DNA from: Agrocybe praecox
Taxonomy: Eukaryota > Basidiomycota > Agaricomycetes > Agaricales > Agrocybaceae
Direction: 5' to 3'
NCBI GenBank assembly: GCA_964017145.1
Contig: OZ024842.1
Span: forward strand, 3,782,001 to 3,846,000
Length of the DNA: 64,000 bases
Below the pieces are notes generated by a model. That model made no database searches and was not told the origin of the DNA. It saw nothing but the letters and a program-made list of their open reading frames with translations. This document shows positions 44,209 through 56,747 of the stretch, piece after piece. Numbering within the stretch: position 1 is the first letter of the stretch; every line of letters begins with the position of its first letter. Position numbers and translations under genes: made by a program.

Positions 44209-47114
44209 TTACGCTCCGAGAGAAAGTAGCTCTCCACTAGCAGTCTCGAGCCTATCCAACTTCTTTTGCAAATCGGCGCGTCTATCAGCAACCTGCGGGC
44301 TTTCTTGGGCAAACTCGTTACATATCCTACTCCCGTCTGGACCATTAATCCCAAGGTTCGTATAGAGCGCGAGGAGAACACCCTTCTCGACACCACGTAC
44401 GAGATCAAGATCAATGGCGAGCGGAACGTTGTCGGTGAACCGTTTATATGCGACTACGAGTAAACGTGAGTCGGCGGTTGTGAGATAAATAGCAGAGAAA
44501 AGGTACGACAGACTAACCTTGGAAATATGCTCGAACGTCAGCCATGATGTGCAATGCAGGCTCCATGCGATCGGGTGGGAAGAGTTTAGGCAGATCCTCT
44601 GCTGTAACACCAGACAAGCCCGCTTCAGCTAACCCAGCCAGCGCCTTTGCAATACCAGTCGGCTGCACGACTGATGTGTTCTTATTGTTGAAAGTCGAGG
44701 CAGGTATCGTACGCGATGTGTTGTAATCTTCGATCGCTTGTATGATATCGCCACGTTCATATTTCTCGCGAGCGGCTCTGTAGTGCGAGATGAACTTGCT
44801 TTTGTAGTCGGCGAGGTAATGCGTGTTGAGCGAAAAGGGGAGATCTTCGAGTTCGATGAGCCAAGCGATGCGAGCTTCTGCTCGATCGAAACAACTCTTG
44901 ATGTGTAGCTGAAGTATAGACCTAGAAAAAAAACGGATCTCGCATACATATTCTTAGACGCAAGCATGTACTACTTGCCTGACCCTCTGCTCGAGGTGTC
45001 CTTGACCAAATTCTGAAAAATGCTTTTTGACGAGACCTTTAACGTGCTCCAAGATAGTTGCATGGACGGTCTTGCATAGAATTTGCGCGGGAGCATGCCA
45101 CTTCTTGAGGATAGCATCAATAAATGTCTTTTGGACGATGAATGGGTAATGTCCAGGTAATTCGCGAGTGCGAGCACTGTGCCGAGGTTACATTATTAAA
45201 CAACAAAAGTCGTGAGTTATAAGCAATCAAACATACCGAATAGCTCTATCGAGAACGTCATCGATATATATCAGGTCCTTTGGCGGCGCCTTTCGTTTCA
45301 GTCCAATACTTATCGGAGATGATTCATCTTCACTCCCACTGCTATCGTCTTCATTCGCGTCACCCTCTTCGGACCTCAAAAATGCCGCTCGAGGGAGATG
45401 CTTCTTTCCAGCATCAGCACGTTTGAATGGCCTGAAGTTAGGTGCAGTGTTACGGATGGACTTCCGAAAACGCTCTTGCGCGGGATGTATGGCCTGGATA
45501 AGACCCATACTAGAACCGAAAGCAGAATTGTCATCGGGGACACCCTCTATATGCCGCAAAAGGTCATTGATGAAAACGTGTAGTAGGGTAGAAATTTCGC
45601 TGCGTGGGTCTGACGATGGTGGACGTGGAAGTTGACCCAGGAGAGCTTGCGTGGCGATGATAGAGCGTTCGAGCTCATCTTGGATTTCGGGTAACCTAAC
45701 AAAATTGATCAAAAAAAAGGAACAATAGATTAGATAGAGGCAAACCTCTTCAAAATCAAATCTGATAACACGCTACTGAGACGTTCGACCAAGTTCCCAG
45801 TACGAAGGTACTTCTGGTAGCTCGCTTCGAGCTCACACCATGGCGCTTGAGACGAGAAAAAGTTATTCTCCATCTGTCGCGCCTGGGACCAGGTAAGGTT
45901 TCCTTTGAGATCATTGGAGGACGGCTGCTTGACGCAGAACCAATTATTTTCCAGTGTTTCCTTCTCGTTTCGAATGAAAGGAAGCCAGTTAGATTCTTCG
46001 CCGACGGGAATGCGATCCGGCTTCGTCAAAACGCCTATGGTGCGTTTTCCTTCGGGATCGTAATGTTTAGCAAGGCGGTGTGCTCCTTGATTTTCGAAAT
46101 CGGCTTCATTGAATATTGCAGTCAGTCACAGGCTCACAGCGAATTACTACTACGGCAAATATACTCACTTTCACAAGCTACAGTCAAAAGAATGATGCAG
46201 CTCGGCTTCTTGATGTAGGTAGTAACCATACTCTCCACTAGGGCGATATCGCTTCCACTACCCTTCCCACTAACACTGGCGATAAGGCCTGGGCGAGACG
46301 GTTAATGCAAAATATAGCAGAATCCTTGCAATAAAAGCTCACCTGGAAGATCGCAGAAAGAAAGGTCAGCTACATCCGGTCCGCTGATTTGAAGGGTGAT
46401 TGAATTTAGCGAGAATGTGAGCTCGGGTTGGTGAAGAGAGTCGTCGTCGTCGTTGTCCAAGAAAAATTGCACTGGTTTTCCGGTGCTCAAGATGGCACGT
46501 TGTGCGCGACGAATACGCTCCTCCACCTGTGACTTGTCGTAGATAATTGGCCCAAAGCGCTCGTTCTTAGCCTGACCAAGAGGTTGGCCTGTGGAGTCGG
46601 TAATGTAACGCAAGGAGACAATGCACTGCCAGTTGGAATCACTACGGGAGAGGCGAATCTCTGTTGGGCATCTAGAATATTTAGAAAATGCGCTTTAAGT
46701 ACTTTCTATCGCCATGAGATGATTGAACTGACCGTGTACAAGTGCCAGCTGCGCGGGGAAGGGTTATTCCTGAAATTGACTCGATGAGGGAGGATTTCCC
46801 GGCAGATTGTGAACCAATGACAGCTATTTGTGGGAGGTCGATGTCAACTTGTACACTATTAAATATAATGAAATGGATACCAACAGACGATACACGGAGA
46901 CGACATACCCTGTACTATGCAATTTGTTGACAAGGTCAAGCATCTTTCTTCGTCCATGACTGAGCTGAGCATTCGACAAACCTACACCAACCTCATCCGC
47001 GATGGAAGGGGTAACGGTTGGGGAATGAATTGGAGTGGGATGGACCGATAGCATAGTTATAAAGTCGCCGTCGTCTGAAATGCTCATAGAAGAGGAAGTC
47101 CTTGGGTCGAACAT
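44209..47114 (-). CDS. Dynamin-like large GTPase D1
   Basis: Nine exons: 47114-46909, 46855-46733, 46671-46343, 46288-46169, 46103-45746, 45695-45237, 45176-44979, 44921-44518, 44453-44209; 813 residues. GTPase motifs: G1 GSQSAGKSS (about 83-91), G2 Thr in PRAAGTCTRCPTE, G3 DLPG (about 217-220) and G4 TKPD (about 287-290). The stalk follows with an acidic insert (EEGDANEDDSSGSEDESS), and the protein ends with a GED-like segment (ESPQVADRRADLQKKLDRLE). There is no PH or proline-rich domain, which resembles Mx/dynamin-related proteins that assemble on membranes or other targets. The seventh intron uses a GC donor ('aggcaagt'), needed to keep the frame. The intron found in D2 and D3 just before VLTK is absent here. 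A second in-frame ATG lies 27 bases upstream (47141). Confidence 0.88.
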
Positions 47115-47141
47115 GGGGAGAAAGATATAAATCGTGCCCAA

Positions 47142-47696
47142 TTTATGGCTTCAAGCCCACGGAGAGGTACAGTTCGATGGGTACAACTCCTTAACCCACG
47201 CCCTGATATATCGGCGTCGTTGCTACGTTCAGGTTCAGCGTACTTTGGGTAGAGTTTTGCCGGTGATCCGAAAGCTTATTTATGTTCGAGAAGCTTTGCG
47301 GTGATTTCCGACTCTATTAGATCCATATCTGAGTTGTACCCATCGACACTGCACTCCTCTTGTTCAGGTCATGGATGACTTTGACGTCCTTGAATGCATA
47401 AGGTAGGTGCCTGTAGGAGTCGGGCAACAGAGATGTGGCGGTTTCATCCTGCCAAACTGCCGAAGCGTGCCGGCTGGTCATTCTAGCCGTTCACCGAGCC
47501 TAGGCCCTGCTGATCGTCCGGGCGCTAAAATAGTCGGTGCAACACGACACGTAAATGACTTGCCCACCCTTTCAAAATGTAAGGCGTCAAAAAGCTACAA
47601 GCGTATAGTTCTTTTCCTATGATATATCAACCCGAATCCAGTCAAAATTGTTTCAATTGATCAGTAGTACTAGTAGTACACGTCGGCCATATCCAG
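47142..47696. other. Spacer between dynamin D1 and BTB1
   Basis: Upstream region of D1 and 3' region of BTB1, both minus-strand genes. No further gene is supported. Confidence 0.5.
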
Positions 47697-48730
47697 TCAG
47701 TCCGAGTCAAAGCCCCAGATGGTGCTCTGGCGCGGCGGCTCTACTTCTTCATCCACGTACATGAACTCCTGCGCGAATTTTGTTAGAATTTCTTGATCGA
47801 TGTTTTCGCTGTAGGCTGATCCACTCGTAAAAGAGACTGCTCGTCGACATTTCGTGCAACGCAGGGTCCGGGAAATGCTTTCTCGGATTTGAAAGACCTT
47901 CATTATATCCATAAGACTCATTCCTCCGGAAAGTAGATAGTCCACATCCAATGGGACGTCCAAGTTCTTGGTAATAAGATCCTTGTATTCATCCAGTAGC
48001 CACTGTTTGACGTGGAACTCCTTTGCCACCGCCATTTTTTCCCATGTAGTTAGTCCATTCTGCGACTTTAACATTCCCGAAATATGCCTGATAGTAGCCT
48101 TTCGTACCTATGCAAAAAAGTCCAGACACTAGTTGAGTCTTAGTAGACGATAAATCATGTTCACAAACCCACAAGAGGAAAATCCCACATGGTCGCCAAC
48201 CGAAGGATCCCAACCCAGTCATCAAACCCATTCCCACTTTCTTGGATCGTAGAAATAGATAGATTTGAGTACGTTTCTGCAGCAGCAGTCTTTGCGCTCT
48301 GGTATATTCTATCCGGGTTTCAGAGAAAGAAACGACTCGGGTGGCCGATATAAGAGACTTACAACGGGTACAAGAATTTCAAAAACCCTTTGAAATGCGA
48401 TTTCGAGATGCCTTGCAAAATGATGGGGTGCTTGAGATCAGTACCTTCGATAGGCGTCTCGCCGTCTTCAGGCTGGGGCAACATGAACAAGGTCATGAAG
48501 TAGGATCCAGGGTACATGAGCCCATGCTTAGGAACTTTGAATATCGTATTTTCGACCTGAGAGGTTCCGATGTGTTATTATACAATCAAATTATTGTCTT
48601 TTGAGTTACATACTTTGAAGAAAACGTCCTCGAGGCCAAATATGTCGTCTAGCTCCACTTTTTCGTCACAGTTATCATTCTGGGCTTGAGGATCACTGAT
48701 TGTATTGAGCGATACTGTATTTGCGGACAT
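47697..48730 (-). CDS. BTB/POZ-domain protein BTB1
   Basis: Four exons: 48730-48614, 48556-48363, 48308-48173, 48107-47697; 285 residues. The BTB fold spans the first three exons: ELDDIFGLEDVFFK, VENTIFKVPKHGLMYPGSYF, LKHPIILQGISKSHFKGFLK, FLYPL, then DDWVGILRLATMWDFPLVRK. The fourth exon gives a helical C-terminal part (WLLDEYKDLITKN, DIMKVFQIRESIS) containing a CTKCRR pair of cysteines, and ends FDSD. Acceptor of exon 3 was set at 'ggatag' because only this keeps the frame and matches LIYKS in BTB2. BTB proteins dimerise and often recruit partners to ubiquitin ligases or transcription complexes. Lies between dynamins D1 and D2, same strand. An upstream in-frame ATG (48781) is possible. Confidence 0.82.
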
Positions 48731-50589
48731 ATAAAATGTATTATAGAAGGATCTTCTGTGCAGATGGGATGGTAGGAACAAAGGCCGTATCAGAGCGCTT
48801 ATCGGCCCCCTTATCTATTGTTATATTTATAGAAACGTAACGACTTCGGCAACGAGGCTGCCATCAAGGTTCAAAGGTCGGAAACCAAACAAGCGTATTA
48901 TGATGTGGTATTGAAGAAGAAAAACGTTAGAGGCCAGGAGAAATGATCTCTTTTCGTGCATTCTCCAACCTCGCCAATTTCTTCTGCAGCTCAGTTCTCC
49001 TCTCGGAGATCTGTGCACTTTCCTCCGATAAAGTCTTGCAAATCTCCTCACCGTCTGGGCCATTGATACCGAGACCTTCAAAGAGTATCGGAAGGATGCC
49101 TTGATTGATCCCGCGGACGAGTTCCAGATCAATGGCCAAGGGTACGTTGTCGACAAAGCGTTTATATGCGACTATTTTTTGCATCGGATAAAAAAAAGCA
49201 ACGGATAGCGGATTGAGAAGAAATCATACCTTGGAAATAGGCTCGAACGTCAGCCATGATACCGAGTGCTGGTTCCATTTGATCAGCGGGAAGGAGTTTG
49301 GGTAAGTCTTCTGCTTTAATTCCTGATAAACCGATTTCAGCCAGACCAGATAGGACCTTTGCTACCCCGGAAGGGTGATTATTGTATGTCTGCTGCGCGG
49401 CATTACCACTTGCAGTGTACCTATCGACATGTCCCATAAAGTTGTGTTGTTGGGCACATTCACGAGCCCCTTTGTAGTGAGTAAGAAATTTGGATCGATA
49501 ATCCGCTAAATAATGGGTGTTGAGCGAAAAGGGCCACTCTTCCATACGCACGAGCCACAGGATTTGAGATTTGGTACGTTCTAAACATTGCTGCATGTAG
49601 TTTTCCATAATGTCGCTTTAGTCGATGAAATGATATCAAATAGCGAAAGCAAAATTTATTTATAAACACATACCCGATTCGCCTCTTCAAAATCCCTTGA
49701 CCAAACTTACCAAAGTGCACACTCACGAGACCTTCGACGTGTTGCGACACAGTCGAATGGATGAACTCACAAAGGGCAACGGAGGGATCAGACCATTTCT
49801 TCAGAAATTTGCTGATCAACATTCTCTGGACGACAAAGGGATAATGGCCAGGTAATTCACGGGTACGAGAACTTCAGAAAAAGAGTGTATCAGAAAAAGA
49901 ACGACAGTTGATAACGAACTAAGACTCGAACTTATTGGCGATTTCCATGACTTCGTCCATGTAAATGCGCTCTGACTCTGGCGTTCTTTGCATGGTATCT
50001 CCTTCTTCTGCCTTCAAGAACGGGATAATAGGCGCAAGTGGAGCCATGTATGGCGTAACTATCGCTTCTTCGTAAGGTATACTTGCAGGACGCGCAATTG
50101 ATGCCTTCATCCCCACTGGAGCCTCTTCGTAAAGTATTCTTTCAGAAGGCAAAAACACAGGTGCCGTATTTCTGATTTCATTTCTGAAACGCTCGTGAGA
50201 AGGTCGTATCGATTGTATGAGGCCGTTGCTCAATTCGGATTCAAAGTCAGCTGGCATTCCATATATGTGCCGGTCAAGATCAGTCGTGAAATTGTGTAAC
50301 AGTGTCAAAATTTCACTGTGTGGGTCCGTAGACGGCGGGGGTGGAAGCATAGAGAGAAGATGACGCGTTGTTTCGATGTGAGTCTGTATAGCTTGTTGGA
50401 TCTTCGGCATCCTGTTATTCGGTTAATAAGTCGAGTCGACACGAAAAAGATAACTATTCAATACCTTTTTGATATAAGGTCAGATAAAACGTTGATGCGC
50501 CCCGAGCCTCTACAGGCTCTGAAAATTCGATTTCGAGCGTCTGGACCGAGTCCCATCGTTCGGATGACCTCGAGAACGTTCGACAAGTA

Positions 50590-51300
50590 CTAGGGAACGT
50601 TCGGGGACATTCTACGAAGCACAACGAACGTATATGACACGCACCGAACCGACAGTGCCACTACCGAACGAGTCTCGAGGCTCGAGGCCTCAAATGACGT
50701 CATTACCCAAGCTACACACCTTGGGAGCCTCACACCTATCCGCAGCATGCTCCCCTCGGTTCGACAGTCTTATGAAGCACTCTAGGACATTCGACGAACC
50801 ACAACGAACGTATTTCACGTCCACCGAACGAGTATTGACCCCAGCGAACGAGACTCGAGCTCCAGACGACCCTCTAGGCCTCAAACGAGTTCAGTACCAT
50901 TCGGACGACTTCGTGGAGGTTCGGGAAGGCTCGAGAACGTTCGAAGACACTCTACGAACACTAACGAACGTATTCGACACTCACCGAACGAGAACTGCGC
51001 CCACAAACGACTCTCGACGCCTCGAAGCCTCAAATGACGTCACCACACAACTTATCTGACCTTGAATGCCTTTCAGCCACTCGTAACGTGATCTATTACA
51101 TTCGCCAACCTTCACGAACACTCGGAGACATCCTACGAACCCTAACGAACATATTTGACATGCACCGAACGAGTAGTGGCTCGACAAACGACTCTCAACA
51201 CCTCGAAGCCTCGGATGACGTCATCACCAGACCTGTGCAACTTCAAAGGTCTTTCGTTCATTCGGTAGCGATCTACAGGGTTCGGCATATTGATATTACC
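50590..51300. repeat. Degenerate tandem repeats of about 160-180 bases
   Basis: Four diverged units, recognisable by 'acgaacgta.ttgac' or close forms near 50621, 50801, 50964 and 51141. Each is followed by 'caccgaacgag', then in three of them 'cgactctc...cctc.aa.gcctc..atgacgtca'. The motif 'cgaacga' recurs throughout. Confidence 0.6.
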
Positions 51301-51370
51301 GTTCGACGACCCTCCCAGGATAGTAACGAACCATTCCGAGTCACCAGAATGTCGGTCTTCAAGCCTGGAA

Positions 51371-51995
51371 TAGTGTTGTACGGGCTCGGCTCGGCCTGAA
51401 AGCTCCGGCTTAAGCTCGGCTTTAAGGGGCTCAGGCTTACAAGAATTTATACCCAGGCTCTGAGCTTTTTATAGGGCCGGCTCGGGCTCGGCTTTGGCCT
51501 GGGCCGCGGCCTGTTACTATAAATGGAATTGTAATTAGAACATGTTTTTTTTTTTGTTTGTACATCTTTACTGTAGCTAAATAGTACTATTATGCACATA
51601 TAAATATAATCAAAAGTGTAAATCAGCCGTGAACATACTATAGCTCATCAATAACGGACACAAAGAGTTCTGTTATAGCTTACATAATCTGTCCATCATG
51701 ATGGACGACCAAATAGGTAATGATTATGTCATCTATATTTCGCGGCATATACTCAAAACTCAAAAAAGATGATAAAGAAAAGAATTTATTATGTGAAACA
51801 CTCAAACATAACCTCAAATGTGAAGGTAAATTACCTTCGCTGAGGCCGCGGCTCGACGGCTCGGCCTGGGGCTTTCGGAATGCAAGCCAAGGCCGTGGGC
51901 TGTGTTGAGCTTGACATAGAAGCTCGGCTCGGCTCGGCTTTACAGGGCCGGCTTGGGCCGGCTTGGGGGCCTGAGGCCGAGCTTGTACACCACTA
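51371..51995. mobile_element. hAT-type MITE nested in the D2 insertion
   Basis: Ends are 'tagtgttgtacgggctcgg' and the reverse complement of 'tagtggtgtacaagctcgg', flanked by a perfect 8-base duplication 'gcctggaa' (51363-51370 and 51996-52003). The ends are rich in 'ggctcggctcggcc'-like repeats, which is common in hAT elements with TAG(G/T)G(G/T)TGT termini. At 625 bases and without a transposase frame it is non-autonomous. Confidence 0.85.
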
Positions 51996-54213
51996 GCCTG
52001 GAAAGCGCCACTCAACCTCTCACGTTCGCCGGTCGCTTAAACATCGCTTATTCGATCCCAAACTCTTTATGGAACTCTGTATACCTAATAGATTCGTTCG
52101 GGAGGCTTTAGTCTAGGATTACGAACGTCAACGAACGATTTCCATATGCTCGTATGTCTTTATTTCGCTATTTTATACACTTTGGACCCTTTCAAGACCC
52201 TTTCCCTCTCTATTTTATACTATCCCTCTGACATTTGACATATGTTCCATACTATTCTATATCTCCTTTTATTCCTTTCTTTATCATTCGATTTTATTGG
52301 TTTTCCTTTTGTAGGTACTATATTATCAACCTCATGTACATACACACAAAAAAAAAGAAGAGTATTCGTCCCCCCTCTTCTCACAGCTTAGTCTCACTTC
52401 GAAATCGTCTCGAAGTCTCTCGTTTCTCTTTCATTTCATTCGTACTGCATCTCACTTCGTTGCGTATACCGTCTACGCCCTCGTACTTCGTCCTCGAACG
52501 TTCCGTGTAACGTTTACTTCGTATTTCCCTTTGATCTCGCCTCGTTTCGGCCTCTCAGCATTACTTCGACCTCTCCACACTCGCTCAGTTCAGCACACCT
52601 TCAGTATCGCTTACAAACCCTCTCAAACGTCCCACAAGCGCTTCCGAACATCTAACAAACATCCTCGAACCTCCCGGACCTCTCAAACCTTCGAACCTCT
52701 CGTATCCCACTCGCTCGACTCTAGACGACTCACTCGACACCTAGTATTCTTGTATTGGCTTGCCTCTTACTGGAACACAGCCCAAACCTCCGTCTCGCAC
52801 CCTCAGAGCACCTCACGACGCTCGCTGAGTGTTTCTTTTCTTTTTGTTTTGTTTGCTCGCGCTTCGTACATATCTCATCTCTTTCCTACACTCAGAACGT
52901 CGTACGCACATCAACGTTACTGAGCCTCTGAACCAATTTATCGGTGCCCAAATATTGACGATAGATCGTATCTAGTCCGGACCAGGGCTCTTCTGCGAAT
53001 TTCGCCCTTTCGTTCGCCCTGGCTTGTTCCCAGGTAATCTTCGCCTTCAACTGTTCTGAAGTGGGCTGCTGCACGCAGAACCAGTTGTTCTTGAGAGGTT
53101 CCTTCTCATTGCGAACGAATTTGAGCCAGTTGCTTTCTTCGCCGGTTGGTATGCGATCCACTTTGGTTAGGACACCTGCAGCGTTAACAATCAGATGTTG
53201 GATGCAAGTTACTCTGTTCATATATCACACAAGAACTCACCAATCGTTCTTTCGCCGTCGGGATCATGAGATTTGGCCAATCTATGTGCTCCTTGATTTT
53301 CAAAGTCGGCTATCACGACGAGTCAATGCAAGTGCGCGAGAGAAAAGTGAAATATCATACTTTCGCACGCCACGATTAACAAGATAATACAGCTCGGTTT
53401 CTTCATGTACGACGTGACCATATCCTCGACCAACTTGATGTCGTTTGTGGTTCCGCTCGCACTGCTCACGCTAGCGATCAGGCCTGATCCAATACCGTCA
53501 GTATATTCGGATGTTCATAGAGTAATTCATGCGCGAAACACACCTGGAAGATCGCAAAACGAGAGATCGGGCACCCCTGGGCCGCTAATCTCGAGGACAA
53601 CGGTGTTCATCGAGAATGTCGTCTGTAATTCCTCTTCTGAGTCCCAGCTATCTCCCAGAAAGTATTCCGCAGGCTTGTTTGGATTCAATATAGCCCTCTG
53701 AGCGCGACGAATACGATCTTCGACCTCTGATTTGTTGTATATTACATTCCCAAACGGTTTGCTGGATACCTGGCCTAAAGGAATGCCGTTGATGTCTGCC
53801 ACAAAGTGGAGCAGCACCTTGCATTGCCACTGGGCATCGCTACGAGACAGACGACACTCTGTGGGGCACCTTCAAAGGCAAAACATAGATTCAGTTATTA
53901 TATAAGGAAAGTAAATTCAACGTCAAATACCGTGTACAAGTCCCGCTATTACGAGGAAAGGGCACACCACATACGGCTTCCATGAGGGAAGACTTCCCTG
54001 AGCTTTGGCTACCAGCAATAATGATTTGAGGTAAATCGATATCAACTTGGACTCTTTAAAGCTTGTCAATCGAAATGCATAGTCGTAGTAAGGATGACAA
54101 AATTACCCGGTATTATGCAATTTATTCACGACGTCGAGCTCATGCCTTGAACGTTTCGAGTGGTTCAAGAAACCAGTCTTCTTATCCTCTTCATCGAGAT
54201 TGCCGTCTGACAT

Positions 54214-55550
54214 TGCTGAAAAAGAGTTTCGAAGGGTTTAAGGTTGACGGGAAGGTGTTCAGCTAGCAAAAGCGTGGAGGTGGGATTTGTGTTCTTATAA
54301 TACTACTTGCGACGCAACCCCTGCCTCGTTGATACGTGTAGGCAACTGGCACGTCCACAAAATATCGAGCTAAACTCACATAAACTCAACGTAACTTATG
54401 GTTGGCAGATTGTCTAGTCATGGTTTTGGGGTGTACACTCCGTGTGCTGTGTGAATTAAAGGCATTTAAGGTTCAAGTAATATATAAGACGAGGAAGAAT
54501 GCCCACAAAAATATCATCGATAACAATCATACATTTCGCAGCACCTACGTTTTCACAAATGCCGATCATGAGGTAGACTTGGGAAGTTGACGGTAGGTAT
54601 GATATGTATCGATAACGCGATACGCCAGATCATGGGTCCTTTCCCGGTGATCTTTGTTTGCTGATTGATGAGAAACCTATACGAGAGACTTGTCAAGTCC
54701 AGAGCAAACTGTGGGTCCACTCGCCTTGTCGATTTTTTGCCGATTTAATCTGCGTTCGGCCGACGGCGAGTCATACCAGCCAGGGGATAGGGTTTCCGAC
54801 CTCAGCCCGGGGATGAAGTACAAAATGTTTTCGTGGGATTGATGCCATCGAAAACAGAAAAGCCAGGTATTTATACTCGCAGATATACCGAGAAGACGTG
54901 TTCAAAAAAAAGTGCAGGTAATGTGTCTGGATCGGCCCCTCTTTAGTCCACGCATCGGTTCGGGGGCAAGAGAATCACAGGCTGACAGTTGTGTTGCTTA
55001 TCACTTGGTGCAAATTGCAGGAAAGGATGGAGCCACGAGAAGCAGATGGGTATGCCAGGAATCTACATGATGGTATATCATACAGAGAAAAGAAAGAGAG
55101 TCGAAAGCAAGAAACATTCAGAACAAAACTTGCGAGTCTTGGGAGTTGTAAGCTGCGGGGAGCGGAGCTTTGAATCAGGCCAATCAATGTGCTTGTTTTT
55201 GTCCGACGCCAGGTTTTGACCGGGTTTAATTGGGTTTAACAAACTTTTCGTCCATAGAAAAATTTCTTGGGTAATAAATTTAGGTGTCCACTTTTTTCTA
55301 CGTAAACGATAAAAATTTAGCAGTCGGGATTTCTCTAAGTAATTGTGGTGGAATCAAACAGTGGTCGGAATCTGGATTCAGATTCGGGCACTTATCCGTT
55401 CGCGTATCTGATGCACGCGGATTCTATTTATAACCCTAGGCTCAAAAGTAAGAATGGAAAATTGGCTCGGCTGCTCCAAAAAAAACAAGGCCTGCCGCAT
55501 AGCTTCACGCAATGTTTCGAAAACTCGTTGGATTTGATTTCTCCTCATAT
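54214..55550. other. Spacer between dynamin D2 and BTB2
   Basis: About 1.3 kb without a supportable gene. Short plus-strand frames at 54402-54590 and 55345-55554 have no motifs. Upstream control of D2 is expected near 54.2-54.4 kb. Confidence 0.45.
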
Positions 55551-56594
55551 CTAATCTTCTTCCGTATCCGCAAAATCTGATGCAAACTGCTCGAGAAGCC
55601 GCTTGTCCAATTCTGCGTCACTTTTGACGTTGGATCCATATCCATATCCACTGCAAAAATGGCCGCATCCTGAGCATTGCTGAGAAAATTCTTCGCGGAT
55701 CTGAAAGAGTTTAACAATATCGGCGAGTTGCATCCCCGTGCCCGAAAGAGTAGCCACATCGAGAGGTTTATTTCTCTGTTCCCTTACAAGCTTTTGATAT
55801 CCCTCGAGGAGCCATTTTCGTACGCGATATTTTCTTGCCAAAGCCATTTTATCGCAGATAGAAAGATTGCGGCCAGGTAGAAGGCGTGATACGTTTTCAA
55901 TGGCCTGTTTACGGATCTATTTGGACGACATCTGGTCAGATCTAGAACGTATATCGATATAACAATTAAGTTTTAACGAGTCTGCATCAGACGTACTTGT
56001 GCAAAGTCCCATTTCGTTGCAAGATGTAAAATTCCAATCCAGTCATCATAGGTCGTGCCATCTCCTTGAATCTGCTGCACAGATATATTCGTAGCTTGCG
56101 TTAAGTGAGAGCCCCCGCCATTTGGCATACTTTTATAAATCCTTGAACGAGCCGGGGTTTGTCGTTGAGCAGCCATGAATACAGCGAGCATCCATTAACA
56201 ATGACTTACAAGGGATACAACATCTTGAGGAAGGCTCTGAAATGGGATTTCGAGATGCCCTCCAGAAGAATTGGGTGCTTGTCGTCGGTACCGTCAATTT
56301 GAGTATTATTCTTTCCAGGACCAGGTAAAGTAAACATCGTCTCAAAGAAGGAGCCTGGGGCCAAGAATCCATGTTTGGGTACTTGAAATAGGGTGTCCTC
56401 GACCTTGCAAAATGTATTTGAACAATCATACATTATCGTCTTCACAAAGTTTGGATTACTTTGAACACAATAATGTCAAGGTAGAAAACGTCATCGCGAA
56501 AGACGTAAGGTTGGATTGGTATGTATCCTAAGCCACTTCCAGGGAACCCGGGTGTCACGTAGCTGGGAGGATTGGGGGCTGATATATTGTTCAT
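55551..56594 (-). CDS. BTB/POZ-domain protein BTB2
   Basis: Four exons: 56594-56460, 56403-56210, 56141-55997, 55916-55551; 279 residues. It begins MNNISAPNPPSYVTPG, has the BTB pieces DDVFYLDIIVFK, VEDTLFQVPKHGFLAPGSFF, KHPILLEGISKSHFRAFLKM, LYPL and DDWIGILHLATKWDFAQIRK, and a helical C-terminus (WLLEGYQKLVREQRNKPLDV, DIVKLFQIREEFSQQ, CSGCGHFC) ending FADTEED. Exon 2 has exactly the same length as in BTB1 (194 bases) and the pairs of cysteines in the last exon correspond, so the two are clear paralogues. It stands between dynamins D2 and D3 on the same strand. Confidence 0.85.
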
Positions 56595-56747
56595 CGAAAA
56601 AGAAAATCAGGGGCAGCAGTTGTGCAGGCCCGAAAAGAAAGAAAATCTGCCGCTGACCAACTTGTGGCTGACATAATATTGTTGCGCAAGAACAAGGTTT
56701 CGGAGAAAGCTACTTAATGGGTCTTGATTGACAGAAAACAACAAAGC

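Larger units (their letters stand above)
50494..52912. mobile_element. 2.4 kb insertion in dynamin D2, non-coding
   Basis: Sequence absent from D1 and D3 at the same codon. It is flanked by 6-base direct repeats 'aacgtt' (50488-50493 and 52913-52918), one of which belongs to the original D2 exon. Ends show a short imperfect inversion (gatgcgc at the left; ...gcgcac-type 'gcacatc' at the right). The interior holds degenerate tandem repeats (50590-51300), a nested hAT MITE and a C+T-rich right part. No transposase, integrase or reverse transcriptase is seen. The class is undetermined. Confidence 0.7.
48927..54213 (-). pseudogene. Dynamin-like large GTPase D2, split by a 2.4 kb insertion
   Basis: The 5' part (54213 to 52919) encodes the GTPase domain: G1 AGSQSSGKSS, G2 PRNSGTCTRCPTE, G3 DLPG and G4 TKVD, then the start of the stalk to LVQRLSNV. 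There the element at 50494-52912 interrupts the exon; reading on gives a stop at 52892. The remaining coding sequence resumes at 50493 with VLSDLISKR and continues through PKIQQAIQTHIETTRHLL, ELPGHYPFVVQRMLISKFL, SLNTHYLADYRSKFLTHYKG to the GED-like end (SAQISERRTELQKKLARLE), stop 48927-48929. Apart from the insertion I found no other lesion, so inactivation may be recent. The two halves could at most give a free GTPase domain. Confidence 0.83.

Noticed and set aside
50494..52912. The D2 insertion as a giant intron
   Set aside because: It lies in the middle of an exon, is flanked by direct repeats and has no suitable GT/AG pair at its ends.
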